34,595 nucleotides of DNA, taken from NCBI RefSeq assembly GCF_016658545.1, contig NZ_JACVZC010000062.1, positions 1-34,595 on the forward strand, given 5' to 3'. The DNA comes from Pseudomonas sp. S37 (GTDB taxonomy: Bacteria > Pseudomonadota > Gammaproteobacteria > Pseudomonadales > Pseudomonadaceae). How positions within the stretch are numbered: position 1 is the stretch's first letter; each line of letters starts with the position of its first letter. The notes below the pieces were generated by a model. The model worked only from the letters and a program-made list of their open reading frames with translations, had not been told where the DNA came from and did no database searches. The position numbers and the translations under genes were made by a program. This document shows positions 8,022 to 15,506 of the stretch, piece by piece.

Positions 8022-8783
8022 TCAGGGCACCGCCGCCTCGAACTGGTTGCCGCTGTTGTCCTGTAACAGCAGCCGGGTTGGCGCGGCGCCCTGGATATCA
8101 AAGCCCAGGTTGGGGTTTTCGCTGACGGCCGGGTACAGCTCCAGGCTGGCCAGGCGCTGGCCGTCGGCGCCTTGCAGTTCGGCATGGTTGAGGAAGAATT
8201 CGGGAATGCCGCTGACCAGGCCGTTGTCCATCGGGTGGGCTACCTGCAGGCGCAAACGGCTGCTGTCGCCACGCGGGTAGCGCCCACCCAACACCTCGCC
8301 AAGGTGCTCTTCCCAGCCAGGCTGGGTGCGCACCACGCTGGGCGCGGTACAGCCGCCACCGGCAGCGTCGATCAAGGTCGAACCGACATGCCAGAGGCCG
8401 TCGCGGGTGAGCACGGCGGCACGCAGGGGCGTGGCCTGCTCGATGCGGATGCGGATCGACAGCCAGGGCAGCACGCGCTCGCCGGGCTGGAAGTCGACAA
8501 TGCGTGGCAGCGGGTTGAGTTCGGCCCAGGCGATGATACGCACCACCTCACCGGTGAATGCCCGGGCATCGATCTCCAGCGGCACCTGGCGGGCATCCTC
8601 GGCAAACGGCGGCGCCAGCAGCTTGACCCGGTCATCGAAGACGAAGGGTGCCTGGCCCAGCAGCTGCTTGTGGTAGAAGTCCCACATTACCGAGGGTACC
8701 GGGTCGTTGTTGGCACTTGGCTCGCTGGCCATGGCGGCCCAGGGTAGCCAGCAGGCCAGCAGGACAGTTGCTTTCAGGTTCAT
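8022..8783 (-). CDS. Quinoprotein-associated SoxYZ-like carrier protein
   Basis: This 253-residue secreted protein (signal peptide ends AMA, about residue 18) fuses a SoxY-like N-terminal domain to a SoxZ-like C-terminal domain. In sulfur oxidation SoxY carries intermediates on a Cys in a flexible GGCGG end. Here a comparable AAGGGCTAPS stretch with Cys145 lies at the junction of the two domains rather than at a free C-terminus. No other sox gene is nearby; instead it lies with PedF, PedH and the metallo-hydrolase, as in other PQQ-dehydrogenase clusters. The ATG at 8783 gives a clean signal peptide and follows GGGGGCGGA. What it carries is not known. A REP pair separates it from the solute-binding protein upstream. 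Confidence 0.82.
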   Translation of the reverse strand: MNLKATVLLACWLPWAAMASEPSANNDPVPSVMWDFYHKQLLGQAPFVFDDRVKLLAPPFAEDARQVPLEIDARAFTGEVVRIIAWAELNPLPRIVDFQPGERVLPWLSIRIRIEQATPLRAAVLTRDGLWHVGSTLIDAAGGGCTAPSVVRTQPGWEEHLGEVLGGRYPRGDSSRLRLQVAHPMDNGLVSGIPEFFLNHAELQGADGQRLASLELYPAVSENPNLGFDIQGAAPTRLLLQDNSGNQFEAAVP

Positions 8784-8829
8784 GATCCGCCCCCATGGAT
8801 CAACCAATGGCTTTCAGCCTTGCCTGGCC

Positions 8830-8920
8830 CCCTGTGGGAGCGGCTTTAGCCGCGAACACCGGCAAAGCCGGTGCCATACACCGTGTCGCATTCTTCGCGG
8901 GTGAACCCGCTCCCACAGGG
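8830..8920. repeat. Composite REP pair
   Basis: A GTGGGAGCGGCTTTAGCCGC element with an adjoining CCGGCAAAGCCGG hairpin faces an inverted element of the CGGGTGAACCCGC type. The same mixed arrangement recurs at 29281 and 31117. It lies between the solute-binding-protein stop and the SoxYZ-like start. Confidence 0.85.
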
Positions 8921-8960
8921 AATTGGGTCGCCCATTTGGCATCAAGGCCTGCCGGATCAG

Positions 8961-9836
8961 CTATTGGTACATTTCCGGAACCTGATAGCGCAGGCCGTAA
9001 TGGCCATAGATCGCCTTCATCCGCCCATCCCGGATCAGCCCCTCCAGCGCCTCTTCCACCGCATACGCCAGCTGCCGGTTGCTTTCATGCACCGCCATGC
9101 CGATCTCCCAGGCTTGCTTGCCAAGGTTCGGGTAGGCGTTCTCCGCCAACGCCCATTGCGGGTTGGCGGCCTGGTGCAGTTGCCAGTCGACTTCGCCGCG
9201 CATCGCCATCACCGCGTCCACCTGGCCAGCCTGCATGGCCGCAAACGCCTGCTGCACGCTGGGGTAATGCTGGGTGCTGGCGCTGAGCATGCCGTTGAAC
9301 ACCGAGGTCAGGTAGAACGACGGCACGCTGTGCACCTCGACGCCGATCGGGTGCTGCTGGAACACCGCGACACTGGCCACCGAAGCCAGCCGGCGACGGT
9401 CATAGGCCACTTGCCAGCGCTCTTGCTGATAAGGGCCGAACATCACCACCTGGGCGTTTTCCAGCTCACCCAGTTCGTTGCGCTTCTGGGCGTAAGCGTG
9501 GTCGTACGGCACCCGCATCATCAGGTCGGCCAACTGCTGATGACGCAGCGGGCTACCACGCCAGATGTAGTCGCGCAGGTCGTCGTCAAGCTTTTCCCCG
9601 GGCGGCGCCCAGATCAGTTGCAGGCGTACGCCCATGGCTTCGGCCAACGCCTGCGCCAATTCCACATCAACGCCACGCGGCTGGCCATGGTCCTGGAAGC
9701 TGTAAGGCGCAAAGTCCTTGTACACCGCCACCTTCAGCTCGCCGGCGGTGATGATCGTGTCGTAGTTGCGCACCTGCGCCTGGGCCGCTGCGCAGCACAG
9801 CAGCAGGCTACTCAACAGCACCGCCCACAGACGCAT
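8961..9836 (-). CDS. Quinoprotein dehydrogenase-associated periplasmic solute-binding protein
   Basis: This 291-residue type 2 periplasmic binding protein (SBP_bac_3-like) has a signal peptide ending near AQA (residue 20). The mature start, TIITAGELKVAVYKDFAPYSF, followed by GVDVELAQALAEAMG, is typical of the amino-acid-binding family. Proteins of this subgroup are repeatedly found with PQQ dehydrogenases, with no partner permease. None is present here either, so a periplasmic scavenging or assembly role is as likely as transport. The ATG at 9836 is supported by GAGGAG, which is embedded in the last codons of pedF; the gap to the pedF stop is only 5 bases, so the two are coupled. The ligand is unknown. 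Confidence 0.85.
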   Translation of the reverse strand: MRLWAVLLSSLLLCCAAAQAQVRNYDTIITAGELKVAVYKDFAPYSFQDHGQPRGVDVELAQALAEAMGVRLQLIWAPPGEKLDDDLRDYIWRGSPLRHQQLADLMMRVPYDHAYAQKRNELGELENAQVVMFGPYQQERWQVAYDRRRLASVASVAVFQQHPIGVEVHSVPSFYLTSVFNGMLSASTQHYPSVQQAFAAMQAGQVDAVMAMRGEVDWQLHQAANPQWALAENAYPNLGKQAWEIGMAVHESNRQLAYAVEEALEGLIRDGRMKAIYGHYGLRYQVPEMYQ

Positions 9837-9841
9837 GCTCG

Positions 9842-10303
9842 TTACTCCTCGACGTGTACGCTGTCCAGATAAGTGCGTACCGCCCACAGGGCTTCCTGGC
9901 TCAGGTAGTCGGCCATTTTCGGCATGTACACGCGGCCGTCGCGCACTGCACCATGGCGCACGCGTTCGACGAACCATTCATCACCAGCGTCGCCTTCATC
10001 GAGCATGCGCAGGTCGGGGGCAATGCCGCCCGACTTGGCTTCCAGGCCGTGGCAGGCCGCGCAATTCTGGTTGTAGGCCGAGGCGCCGATTTCCACCGCC
10101 TTGTCGTGCTCAGGCGAACTGCGGTAAGGGTTGACCGCCGCCCAGCCGTCACCGTCCAGGCTCACGCCAGCGTCCTTGATCGGGGTCAGGCCCTTGGTCT
10201 CCACAGCCTGCGGGACCACGTTGCCATGGGCCCAGGCCGTGCCGGTCAACACAGCCCCGGCCAGCAGACCTGCAGCAAGCAACACATTGCGTTTTGTTGT
10301 CAT
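9842..10303 (-). CDS. pedF: Periplasmic cytochrome c-550 PedF
   Basis: This 153-residue c-type cytochrome accepts electrons from the PQQ dehydrogenases. A signal peptide ends AWA (about residue 25). One heme site is present: Cys81-x-x-Cys84-His85 (CAACH), with Met127 or Met130 in VYMPKM as likely sixth ligand. GTGAGGG lies 8 bases before the ATG. It starts the minus-strand run pedF, binding protein, SoxYZ-like carrier and metallo-hydrolase, and is divergent from pedE across a 254-base control region. Length and sequence fit the PedF/ExaB-like family. Confidence 0.93.
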   Translation of the reverse strand: MTTKRNVLLAAGLLAGAVLTGTAWAHGNVVPQAVETKGLTPIKDAGVSLDGDGWAAVNPYRSSPEHDKAVEIGASAYNQNCAACHGLEAKSGGIAPDLRMLDEGDAGDEWFVERVRHGAVRDGRVYMPKMADYLSQEALWAVRTYLDSVHVEE

Positions 10304-10382
10304 TGTTATGCCCTCACCATTGCACGCAAAGCCTCAACCACAGAGGCCGTGCCGCCATCTTAAAAACACCCCGCAGGCGGCC

Positions 10383-10426
10383 GAATGCTGCTTTGGTGGC
10401 CGGGCCTTACTCCCTTGGTAGTAGGG
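10383..10426 (-). promoter_or_regulatory. Shared ped promoter motif upstream of pedF
   Basis: On the minus strand CCCTACTACCAA (10426-10415) is followed 26 bases later by GCATTC (10388-10383), lying 80-123 bases before the pedF start. It lies in the divergent pedF/pedE control region. Orientation matches pedF; whether it also serves pedE is unclear. Confidence 0.55.
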
Positions 10427-10455
10427 CTTGTGGCGAAGGGCCAAATGAGGTGCCG

Positions 10456-10474
10456 GCCGGGAACTCTTCCCGGC
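10456..10474. promoter_or_regulatory. Palindrome CCGGGAA-N3-TTCCCGG upstream of pedE
   Basis: A perfect 8+3+8 inverted repeat, GCCGGGAA CTC TTCCCGGC, is centred 93 bases before the pedE ATG. Its 17-base core has the same arms and spacing as the palindrome in the pedH leader. It is a candidate site for the regulator that switches between the two enzymes (inference). Confidence 0.6.
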
Positions 10475-10557
10475 AAGGGCGGGACTTTTTCCGTATCCCG
10501 CAACCGCCGCTGCAGCCCACCCTGTGCAGGCCAAAACCTCCACTGGGAACTGCAACC

Positions 10558-12453
10558 ATGACAATAAGATCGCTACCCGCCCTTTCCCCTCTGGCCCTGA
10601 GCGTGCGCGTGCTGCTGATGGCCGGTAGCCTGGCCCTGGGCAGCGTGGCAACAGCGGCCACCACACCTGCGGCACCTGCCGGCAAGAACGTCACCTGGGA
10701 AGACATTGCCAACGACCACCTCACCACCAACGACGTGCTGCAGTACGGCATGGGCACCAATGCCCAGCGCTGGAGCCCGCTGGCCCAGGTCAATGACAAG
10801 AACGTGTTCAAGCTGACCCCGGCCTGGTCGTACTCGTTTGGCGACGAGAAGCAGCGCGGCCAGGAATCGCAGGCCATCGTCAGCGATGGCGTGGTCTATG
10901 TCACCGGCTCGTACTCGCGGGTGTTCGCCCTTGATGCCAAGACCGGCAAGCGCCTGTGGACCTACAACCACCGCCTGCCCGACAACATTCGCCCGTGCTG
11001 TGACGTGGTCAACCGTGGCGCGGCCATCTATGGCGACAAGATCTACTTCGGCACCCTCGATGCGCGGCTCATCGCCCTCGACAAGCACACCGGCAAGGTG
11101 GTGTGGAACAAGAAGTTCGGCGACCACAGCGCCGGCTACACCATGACCGGCGCCCCCGTGCTGATCAAGGACAAGACCAGTGGCAAGGTACTGCTGATCC
11201 ACGGCAGCTCAGGTGATGAGTTCGGCGTGGTCGGCCAGTTGTTCGCGCGCGACCCGGACACCGGCGAAGAAGTGTGGATGCGGCCCTTTGTCGAAGGCCA
11301 CATGGGCCGCCTGAACGGCAAGGACAGCACCCCGACCGGCGACGTCAAGGCCCCCTCCTGGCCGGACGACCCGACCACCGAAACCGGCAAGGTCGAAGCC
11401 TGGAGCCACGGCGGCGGCGCCCCTTGGCAGAGCGCCAGCTTCGACCCCGAGACCAACACCATCATTGTCGGTGCTGGCAACCCAGGCCCGTGGAACACCT
11501 GGGCGCGCACCTCCAAAGACGGCAACCCGCATGACTTCGACAGCCTGTACACCTCCGGCCAGGTCGGCGTCGACCCGAGTACCGGCGAAGTCAAATGGTT
11601 CTACCAGCACACCCCCAACGATGCCTGGGACTTCTCCGGCAACAACGAGCTGGTGCTGTTCGACTACAAGGACAAGGACGGCAAGGTGGTCAAGGCCACC
11701 GGCCACGCCGACCGCAACGGCTTCTTCTACGTGGTCGACCGCAACAACGGCAAGCTGCAGAACGCCTTCCCCTTCGTCGACAACATCACCTGGGCCAGCC
11801 ATATCGACCTGAAGACCGGGCGCCCGGTGGAAAACCCCGGCCAGCGCCCGGCCAAGCCGCTACCGGGTGAAACCAAGGGCAAGCCGGTCGAGGTGTCGCC
11901 GCCGTTCCTCGGGGGCAAGAACTGGAACCCCATGGCCTACAGCCAGGACACCGGCCTGTTCTACATCCCCGGCAACCAGTGGAAGGAGGAGTACTGGACC
12001 GAGGAAGTGAACTACAAGAAAGGCTCGGCCTACCTGGGCATGGGCTTCCGCATCAAGCGCATGTACGACGACCACGTCGGCACCCTGCGCGCCATGAACC
12101 CGACCACCGGCAAGCTGGTGTGGGAACACAAGGAGCACCTGCCGCTGTGGGCTGGCGTGCTGGCAACCAAAGGCAACCTGGTGTTCACCGGCACCGGCGA
12201 TGGCTTCTTCAAGGCCTTCGACGCCAAGACGGGCAAGGAGCTGTGGAAGTTCCAGACCGGCAGCGGCATCGTTTCGCCGCCGATTACCTGGGAACAGGAC
12301 GGCGAACAGTACATCGGCGTCACCGTCGGCTACGGCGGCGCGGTGCCGCTGTGGGGTGGCGACATGGCCGAACTGACCAAGCCGGTAGCCCAGGGTGGTT
12401 CGTTCTGGGTGTTCAAGATCCCGAGCTGGGACAACAAGACCGCACAGCGGTGA
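10558..12453 (+). CDS. pedE: Calcium-type PQQ alcohol dehydrogenase PedE
   Basis: This 631-residue periplasmic quinoprotein ethanol dehydrogenase oxidises primary alcohols and aldehydes with electrons to PedF. A signal peptide ends near ATA (about residue 33). The CysCys pair 147-148, metal ligands Glu221 and Asn308 and catalytic Asp358 are visible. Ser360, two residues after the catalytic Asp (DAWDFSG), occupies the place of PedH's extra Asp and indicates Ca2+ use. The ATG at 10558 is preceded by GGGA and gives the expected signal peptide; the frame is open further upstream but lacks any export signal. The protein is clearly paralogous to PedH over its whole length. It is followed by a terminator-like hairpin and a pentapeptide-repeat gene. 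Confidence 0.96.
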   Translation: MTIRSLPALSPLALSVRVLLMAGSLALGSVATAATTPAAPAGKNVTWEDIANDHLTTNDVLQYGMGTNAQRWSPLAQVNDKNVFKLTPAWSYSFGDEKQRGQESQAIVSDGVVYVTGSYSRVFALDAKTGKRLWTYNHRLPDNIRPCCDVVNRGAAIYGDKIYFGTLDARLIALDKHTGKVVWNKKFGDHSAGYTMTGAPVLIKDKTSGKVLLIHGSSGDEFGVVGQLFARDPDTGEEVWMRPFVEGHMGRLNGKDSTPTGDVKAPSWPDDPTTETGKVEAWSHGGGAPWQSASFDPETNTIIVGAGNPGPWNTWARTSKDGNPHDFDSLYTSGQVGVDPSTGEVKWFYQHTPNDAWDFSGNNELVLFDYKDKDGKVVKATGHADRNGFFYVVDRNNGKLQNAFPFVDNITWASHIDLKTGRPVENPGQRPAKPLPGETKGKPVEVSPPFLGGKNWNPMAYSQDTGLFYIPGNQWKEEYWTEEVNYKKGSAYLGMGFRIKRMYDDHVGTLRAMNPTTGKLVWEHKEHLPLWAGVLATKGNLVFTGTGDGFFKAFDAKTGKELWKFQTGSGIVSPPITWEQDGEQYIGVTVGYGGAVPLWGGDMAELTKPVAQGGSFWVFKIPSWDNKTAQR

Positions 12454-12460
12454 CCTGCAG

Positions 12461-12490
12461 CGGGGAGCGGCCTGTGCCCCTCCCCGTTTT
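12461..12490 (+). terminator. Terminator after pedE
   Basis: A CGGGGAG...CTCCCCG 7-bp stem with a 12-base loop is followed by TTTT, then GCCCTTTT. It lies 8 bases after the pedE stop and before the pentapeptide-repeat gene, so it probably reduces rather than excludes read-through. Confidence 0.7.
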
Positions 12491-12518
12491 GCCCTTTTCC
12501 TGTCGAGAGCCTTTCGCG

Positions 12519-13178
12519 ATGAACTACCTGCCCTTCGCCCTGCTCCTGGTACTCACCCCGGCCCTGGCGGCAAATACGGATGACGATGGCAACGATACTC
12601 CCCTGATCATCAACGACTGCATCATTGCCGAAGCCAGCCAGTGCCCGGGGGCCAACCTGCGCGGCGCCAACCTGGCCAACCAGGACCTGCGCAAGATGAA
12701 CCTGGCCGGCGCCGACCTGCGCGATGCCGACCTGCGCCACGCCCAGCTGGACCTGGCCAACCTGGAAAAAGCCCGCCTGCAAGGCGCCAACCTGACCCGC
12801 GCCAGCCTGCAGCAAAGCAACTTGCGCCTGGCCGACCTGAGCCATAGCCGCCTGGTGGCCATCCAGGGTTGGGGCTTGTTCGCCCAGGGGGCGCAGTTCG
12901 AAAAAGCCGACCTCAGCGCGGCCTACCTGCAGTTCGCCCGGTTGTCCGGGGCCAAGCTGCAGCAGGCCAACCTGCAGGCGGCGGACCTGGAAATGGCCTG
13001 GCTGAGCAAGGCCGACCTGCAAGGGGCCAACCTGGGCGATGCCAACCTGCAGGAGGCCAAGTTCGGCCAGAGCAACCTGGCACGCGCCGACTTGCGCGGG
13101 GCACGGCAACACTATGGGAATTTTCAGGAGGCCAACATGGAGGGCTGCACGGGCTGCCCTGAAACCTGGGACAAATGA
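12519..13178 (+). CDS. Periplasmic pentapeptide-repeat protein
   Basis: This 219-residue protein has a signal peptide (ends LAA, about residue 18) and then some 30 A(D/N)LxxA-type pentapeptides. These would fold into a right-handed quadrilateral beta helix. The run is broken once near residues 110-125 (WGLFAQGAQF), and the C-terminus has a CxxC-like pair (GCTGCPETW). The ATG at 12519 is used because the export signal follows at once; GAGAG lies upstream. It lies 65 bases after pedE, separated by a terminator-like hairpin. P. putida KT2440 has a pentapeptide-repeat gene at the same place, so the association is conserved. Its function is unknown; a scaffold or accessory for the quinoprotein is only a guess. 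Confidence 0.85.
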   Translation: MNYLPFALLLVLTPALAANTDDDGNDTPLIINDCIIAEASQCPGANLRGANLANQDLRKMNLAGADLRDADLRHAQLDLANLEKARLQGANLTRASLQQSNLRLADLSHSRLVAIQGWGLFAQGAQFEKADLSAAYLQFARLSGAKLQQANLQAADLEMAWLSKADLQGANLGDANLQEAKFGQSNLARADLRGARQHYGNFQEANMEGCTGCPETWDK

Positions 13179-13263
13179 ACACATCACTGCCCAGGCCGTT
13201 CATTTCCCCTGTGCGCGAAATTGAGCAAGCCCGTGCTTACCCCATGACACGCACACGTTGCAA

Positions 13264-13893
13264 TTACAGGGCTCGCAGGCCCAACGCCTCGACCGCCCCG
13301 CAGGCAATGGCCATGCCCACCAGCTCCGCCAGGCTGGTGGCCTGCAGCCGCTTCATCACCCGCCCGCGGTACAGGTCGACGGTTTTCACGCTGATACCCA
13401 GCCGCTCGGCAATCTCGCGGTTGCTCAAACCCTGGGCCAACGGCACGAACACATCCCGCTCACGCGGCGTCAGGCCGTCGATGCGCGCCTGTACCAATGC
13501 CTGCGCCTGATCCCCCTGTCGGGCCCGCCCGGCGTGTTCCAGCGCCGCTTGCACGCTGTCGAGCAGCAACTGGTCGTTGTAGGGCTTTTCGATAAAGTCG
13601 CAGGCACCGGCCTTGAACGCCCGTACCACGATCGGCACATCGGCATGGCCGCTGACAAAGATCACCGGCAGCGTCAGGCCGCGCTCGCGCATCGCTTGCT
13701 GCACGGCCAACCCGCCCAGCCCCGGCATGCGCACATCCAGCAGCACACAGGCAGGCCCGTCATCGACACAAGCATCGAGAAATGCTTGCCCGGTGGCAAA
13801 CGGCAAGGCCTGCAGGCCCACCGACTGCAGCAGCCAGACCGTCGAGTCGCGCATCCCCTGGTCGTCATCGACCACATACACTTTCGCTTGCAC
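13264..13893 (-). CDS. pedR2: LuxR/FixJ-family response regulator PedR2
   Basis: This 209-residue response regulator is the DNA-binding partner of the kinase immediately upstream. The receiver has the acidic pair DDD (9-11), phospho-acceptor Asp53 (LLDVRMPG), the SGHAD switch region and EKP lysine. The C-terminal half is a LuxR helix-turn-helix (GLTPRERDVF, then GLSNREIAERLGISVKTV). The start is GTG, preceded by GGGGAA, 12 bases after the kinase stop, so the pair is an operon. In KT2440, PedS2/PedR2 is required for the switch between PedE and PedH when lanthanides appear. It is convergent with the pentapeptide-repeat gene. Confidence 0.9.
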   Translation of the reverse strand: MQAKVYVVDDDQGMRDSTVWLLQSVGLQALPFATGQAFLDACVDDGPACVLLDVRMPGLGGLAVQQAMRERGLTLPVIFVSGHADVPIVVRAFKAGACDFIEKPYNDQLLLDSVQAALEHAGRARQGDQAQALVQARIDGLTPRERDVFVPLAQGLSNREIAERLGISVKTVDLYRGRVMKRLQATSLAELVGMAIACGAVEALGLRAL

Positions 13894-13905
13894 CGCAGCT
13901 TCCCC

Positions 13906-15312
13906 TTATCCCCTGCTGACCGCCAACCGGCAGCACAGTACCAGACCACCGTCATCACCCGCCCGCGCCCACAGGCTGCCGCCAAAACCTTCGATCAGGC
14001 TGCGGCTCATGCTCAAGCCCAGGCCCAGGCCGTCGGCCTTGCTGGTGGTGAACGGTGTGAAGATTCCATCCAGGCGCTCGGGCGCCACACCCGGCCCCTG
14101 GTCGGTTACCTCGACCAGTACGCCAGCGTCATCACGCACAGCGCCGAGCAGGATACGTGACGGCCGCTCGCCATGCTGCTCGCGGTTGGCATCGATGGCG
14201 TTGCGCAGCAAGTTGAGCAGCACCTGTTCCAGCAACACCCGATCGGCATACACCCAAGGCAGTTGCGCGCTCATGCGCAACTCGACCTGCACCTGGTCAC
14301 GCGCAGCCTCCCAGGCACACAGGCGCATGGCTTCGCCGGCCACCTCGGCCACGTCCAGCGCCTGCAGGCGGCGTGGCCCCTTGCGCAGGAAGGCGCGCAG
14401 ACGGCGGATCACTTCGGCGGCATGGGTGGCCTGCTCGCTGATGCGCTGCAGGCCCTGGCCAACCCGTTCGCGGGCCTGCGGGTCGCGCTCCAGGCTGTGC
14501 AGGTAGCGCTGGCTGGCGTTGGCGTAGTTGACCACGGCTGCCAGTGGCTGGTTGATTTCATGGGCAATGCCCGAGGCCAGTTCGCCCAAGGTGGCCAGGC
14601 GCGCGCTGTGGGCCAGGCTTTCCTGGGCTTCGATGCGCAAGGTGATGTCGCGGGACACGCTGACCACCTCCACCACCGCGCCGGTGTAGGTCTCGCGGAT
14701 CGCCCGGCTGGCAATTTCGAACCAGCGGTAGCCGCCAGTGGCCTGGCGCACCCGACAGGTCATGGTGTGGTAACCGTCCTGGTCCAGTGCCGCGGCCGCC
14801 TGGCGCAGTACCTGGCGCCGCTCGCGCGGGTGCAGCAGGCTGTGCACCGGCATGCCACGCAATTGCTCGGGCCATAGCCCCAGCAGGCGGTAGGCGGCCG
14901 GCGAGGCATCGAGAAAGCGGCCATCGGGGCTGTGCCGCGAGATCAGGTCGGTGGTGTTTTCGATGATCAGCCGGTACAGGCGCCGGGCGCGGCTGGCTTC
15001 ACGTGCACCTTGGCGCTCTTCGCTGGCATCACGGCAGCGGCCCAGCACGTGCTGGCCCTGGTCGTCCGGCATGAAGGTCCACAACACGATGCGCTCGCCA
15101 ACCTGTACTTCCACGTCGCTGATTGCCCGTTGCTGGCGCAGGCAGGCACGTACCAGCGCCGCGCAGTTGGCCGGCAGCCAGGCGGCCAGCGTCGGCCCCT
15201 CGGCGACCCAGGCCTGCAATGCCGGGTTGAGGGCCAGCGGGCGGGCATCGCCGGCCAGCAGCAGGCTGGGCTGTGGGTCCTTGGCGAGCAAGGGGGAAAC
15301 GGTCATTTCCAC
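13906..15312 (-). CDS. pedS2: Cytosolic PAS sensor histidine kinase PedS2
   Basis: This 468-residue FixL-type kinase is paired with PedR2. There is a degenerate N-terminal sensor region (about 15-105) and a PAS domain (about 110-225). The HisKA domain has His251 in GIAHEINQPLAAVVNYANAS, and the ATPase domain shows LLNLLRNAIDA, DQGPGV and GLGLGLSMSR. I see no membrane segment or export signal, so the stimulus must be read in the cytoplasm. The GTG at 15312 is 9 bases after AAGAG; an ATG two codons later is an equally possible start. In KT2440 PedS2 mediates repression of pedH and activation of pedE without lanthanides. A TATAGTA/TACTATA palindrome lies just upstream. Confidence 0.88.
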   Translation of the reverse strand: MEMTVSPLLAKDPQPSLLLAGDARPLALNPALQAWVAEGPTLAAWLPANCAALVRACLRQQRAISDVEVQVGERIVLWTFMPDDQGQHVLGRCRDASEERQGAREASRARRLYRLIIENTTDLISRHSPDGRFLDASPAAYRLLGLWPEQLRGMPVHSLLHPRERRQVLRQAAAALDQDGYHTMTCRVRQATGGYRWFEIASRAIRETYTGAVVEVVSVSRDITLRIEAQESLAHSARLATLGELASGIAHEINQPLAAVVNYANASQRYLHSLERDPQARERVGQGLQRISEQATHAAEVIRRLRAFLRKGPRRLQALDVAEVAGEAMRLCAWEAARDQVQVELRMSAQLPWVYADRVLLEQVLLNLLRNAIDANREQHGERPSRILLGAVRDDAGVLVEVTDQGPGVAPERLDGIFTPFTTSKADGLGLGLSMSRSLIEGFGGSLWARAGDDGGLVLCCRLAVSRG

Positions 15313-15328
15313 GGCAGATGGCTCTTCT

Positions 15329-15355
15329 TATAGTAGTTTTACTATATTGCTATAG
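15329..15355. promoter_or_regulatory. TATAGTA/TACTATA operator-like palindrome with a third half-site
   Basis: TATAGTA GTTT TACTATA is a perfect 7+4+7 inverted repeat, followed 4 bases later by CTATAG, a further half-site. It is strikingly AT-rich for this region and lies 16 bases before the pedS2 start, between pedS2 and the divergent acyl-CoA synthetase. It is a likely repressor site, binder unknown. Confidence 0.5.
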
Positions 15356-15506
15356 TCGATATTCCTACTACCATAACGAATCGCGTAAAACTGCGACAGA
15401 GGGAGCGGCCCACCGTCCGCGTCCCTGCACCCTGAACAGAGCTAACAATCAGCCATCGGGGGCCAGGCAGCACAGGTTGCGCCTGCCTCCCTAACAGGAT
15501 TACCGC

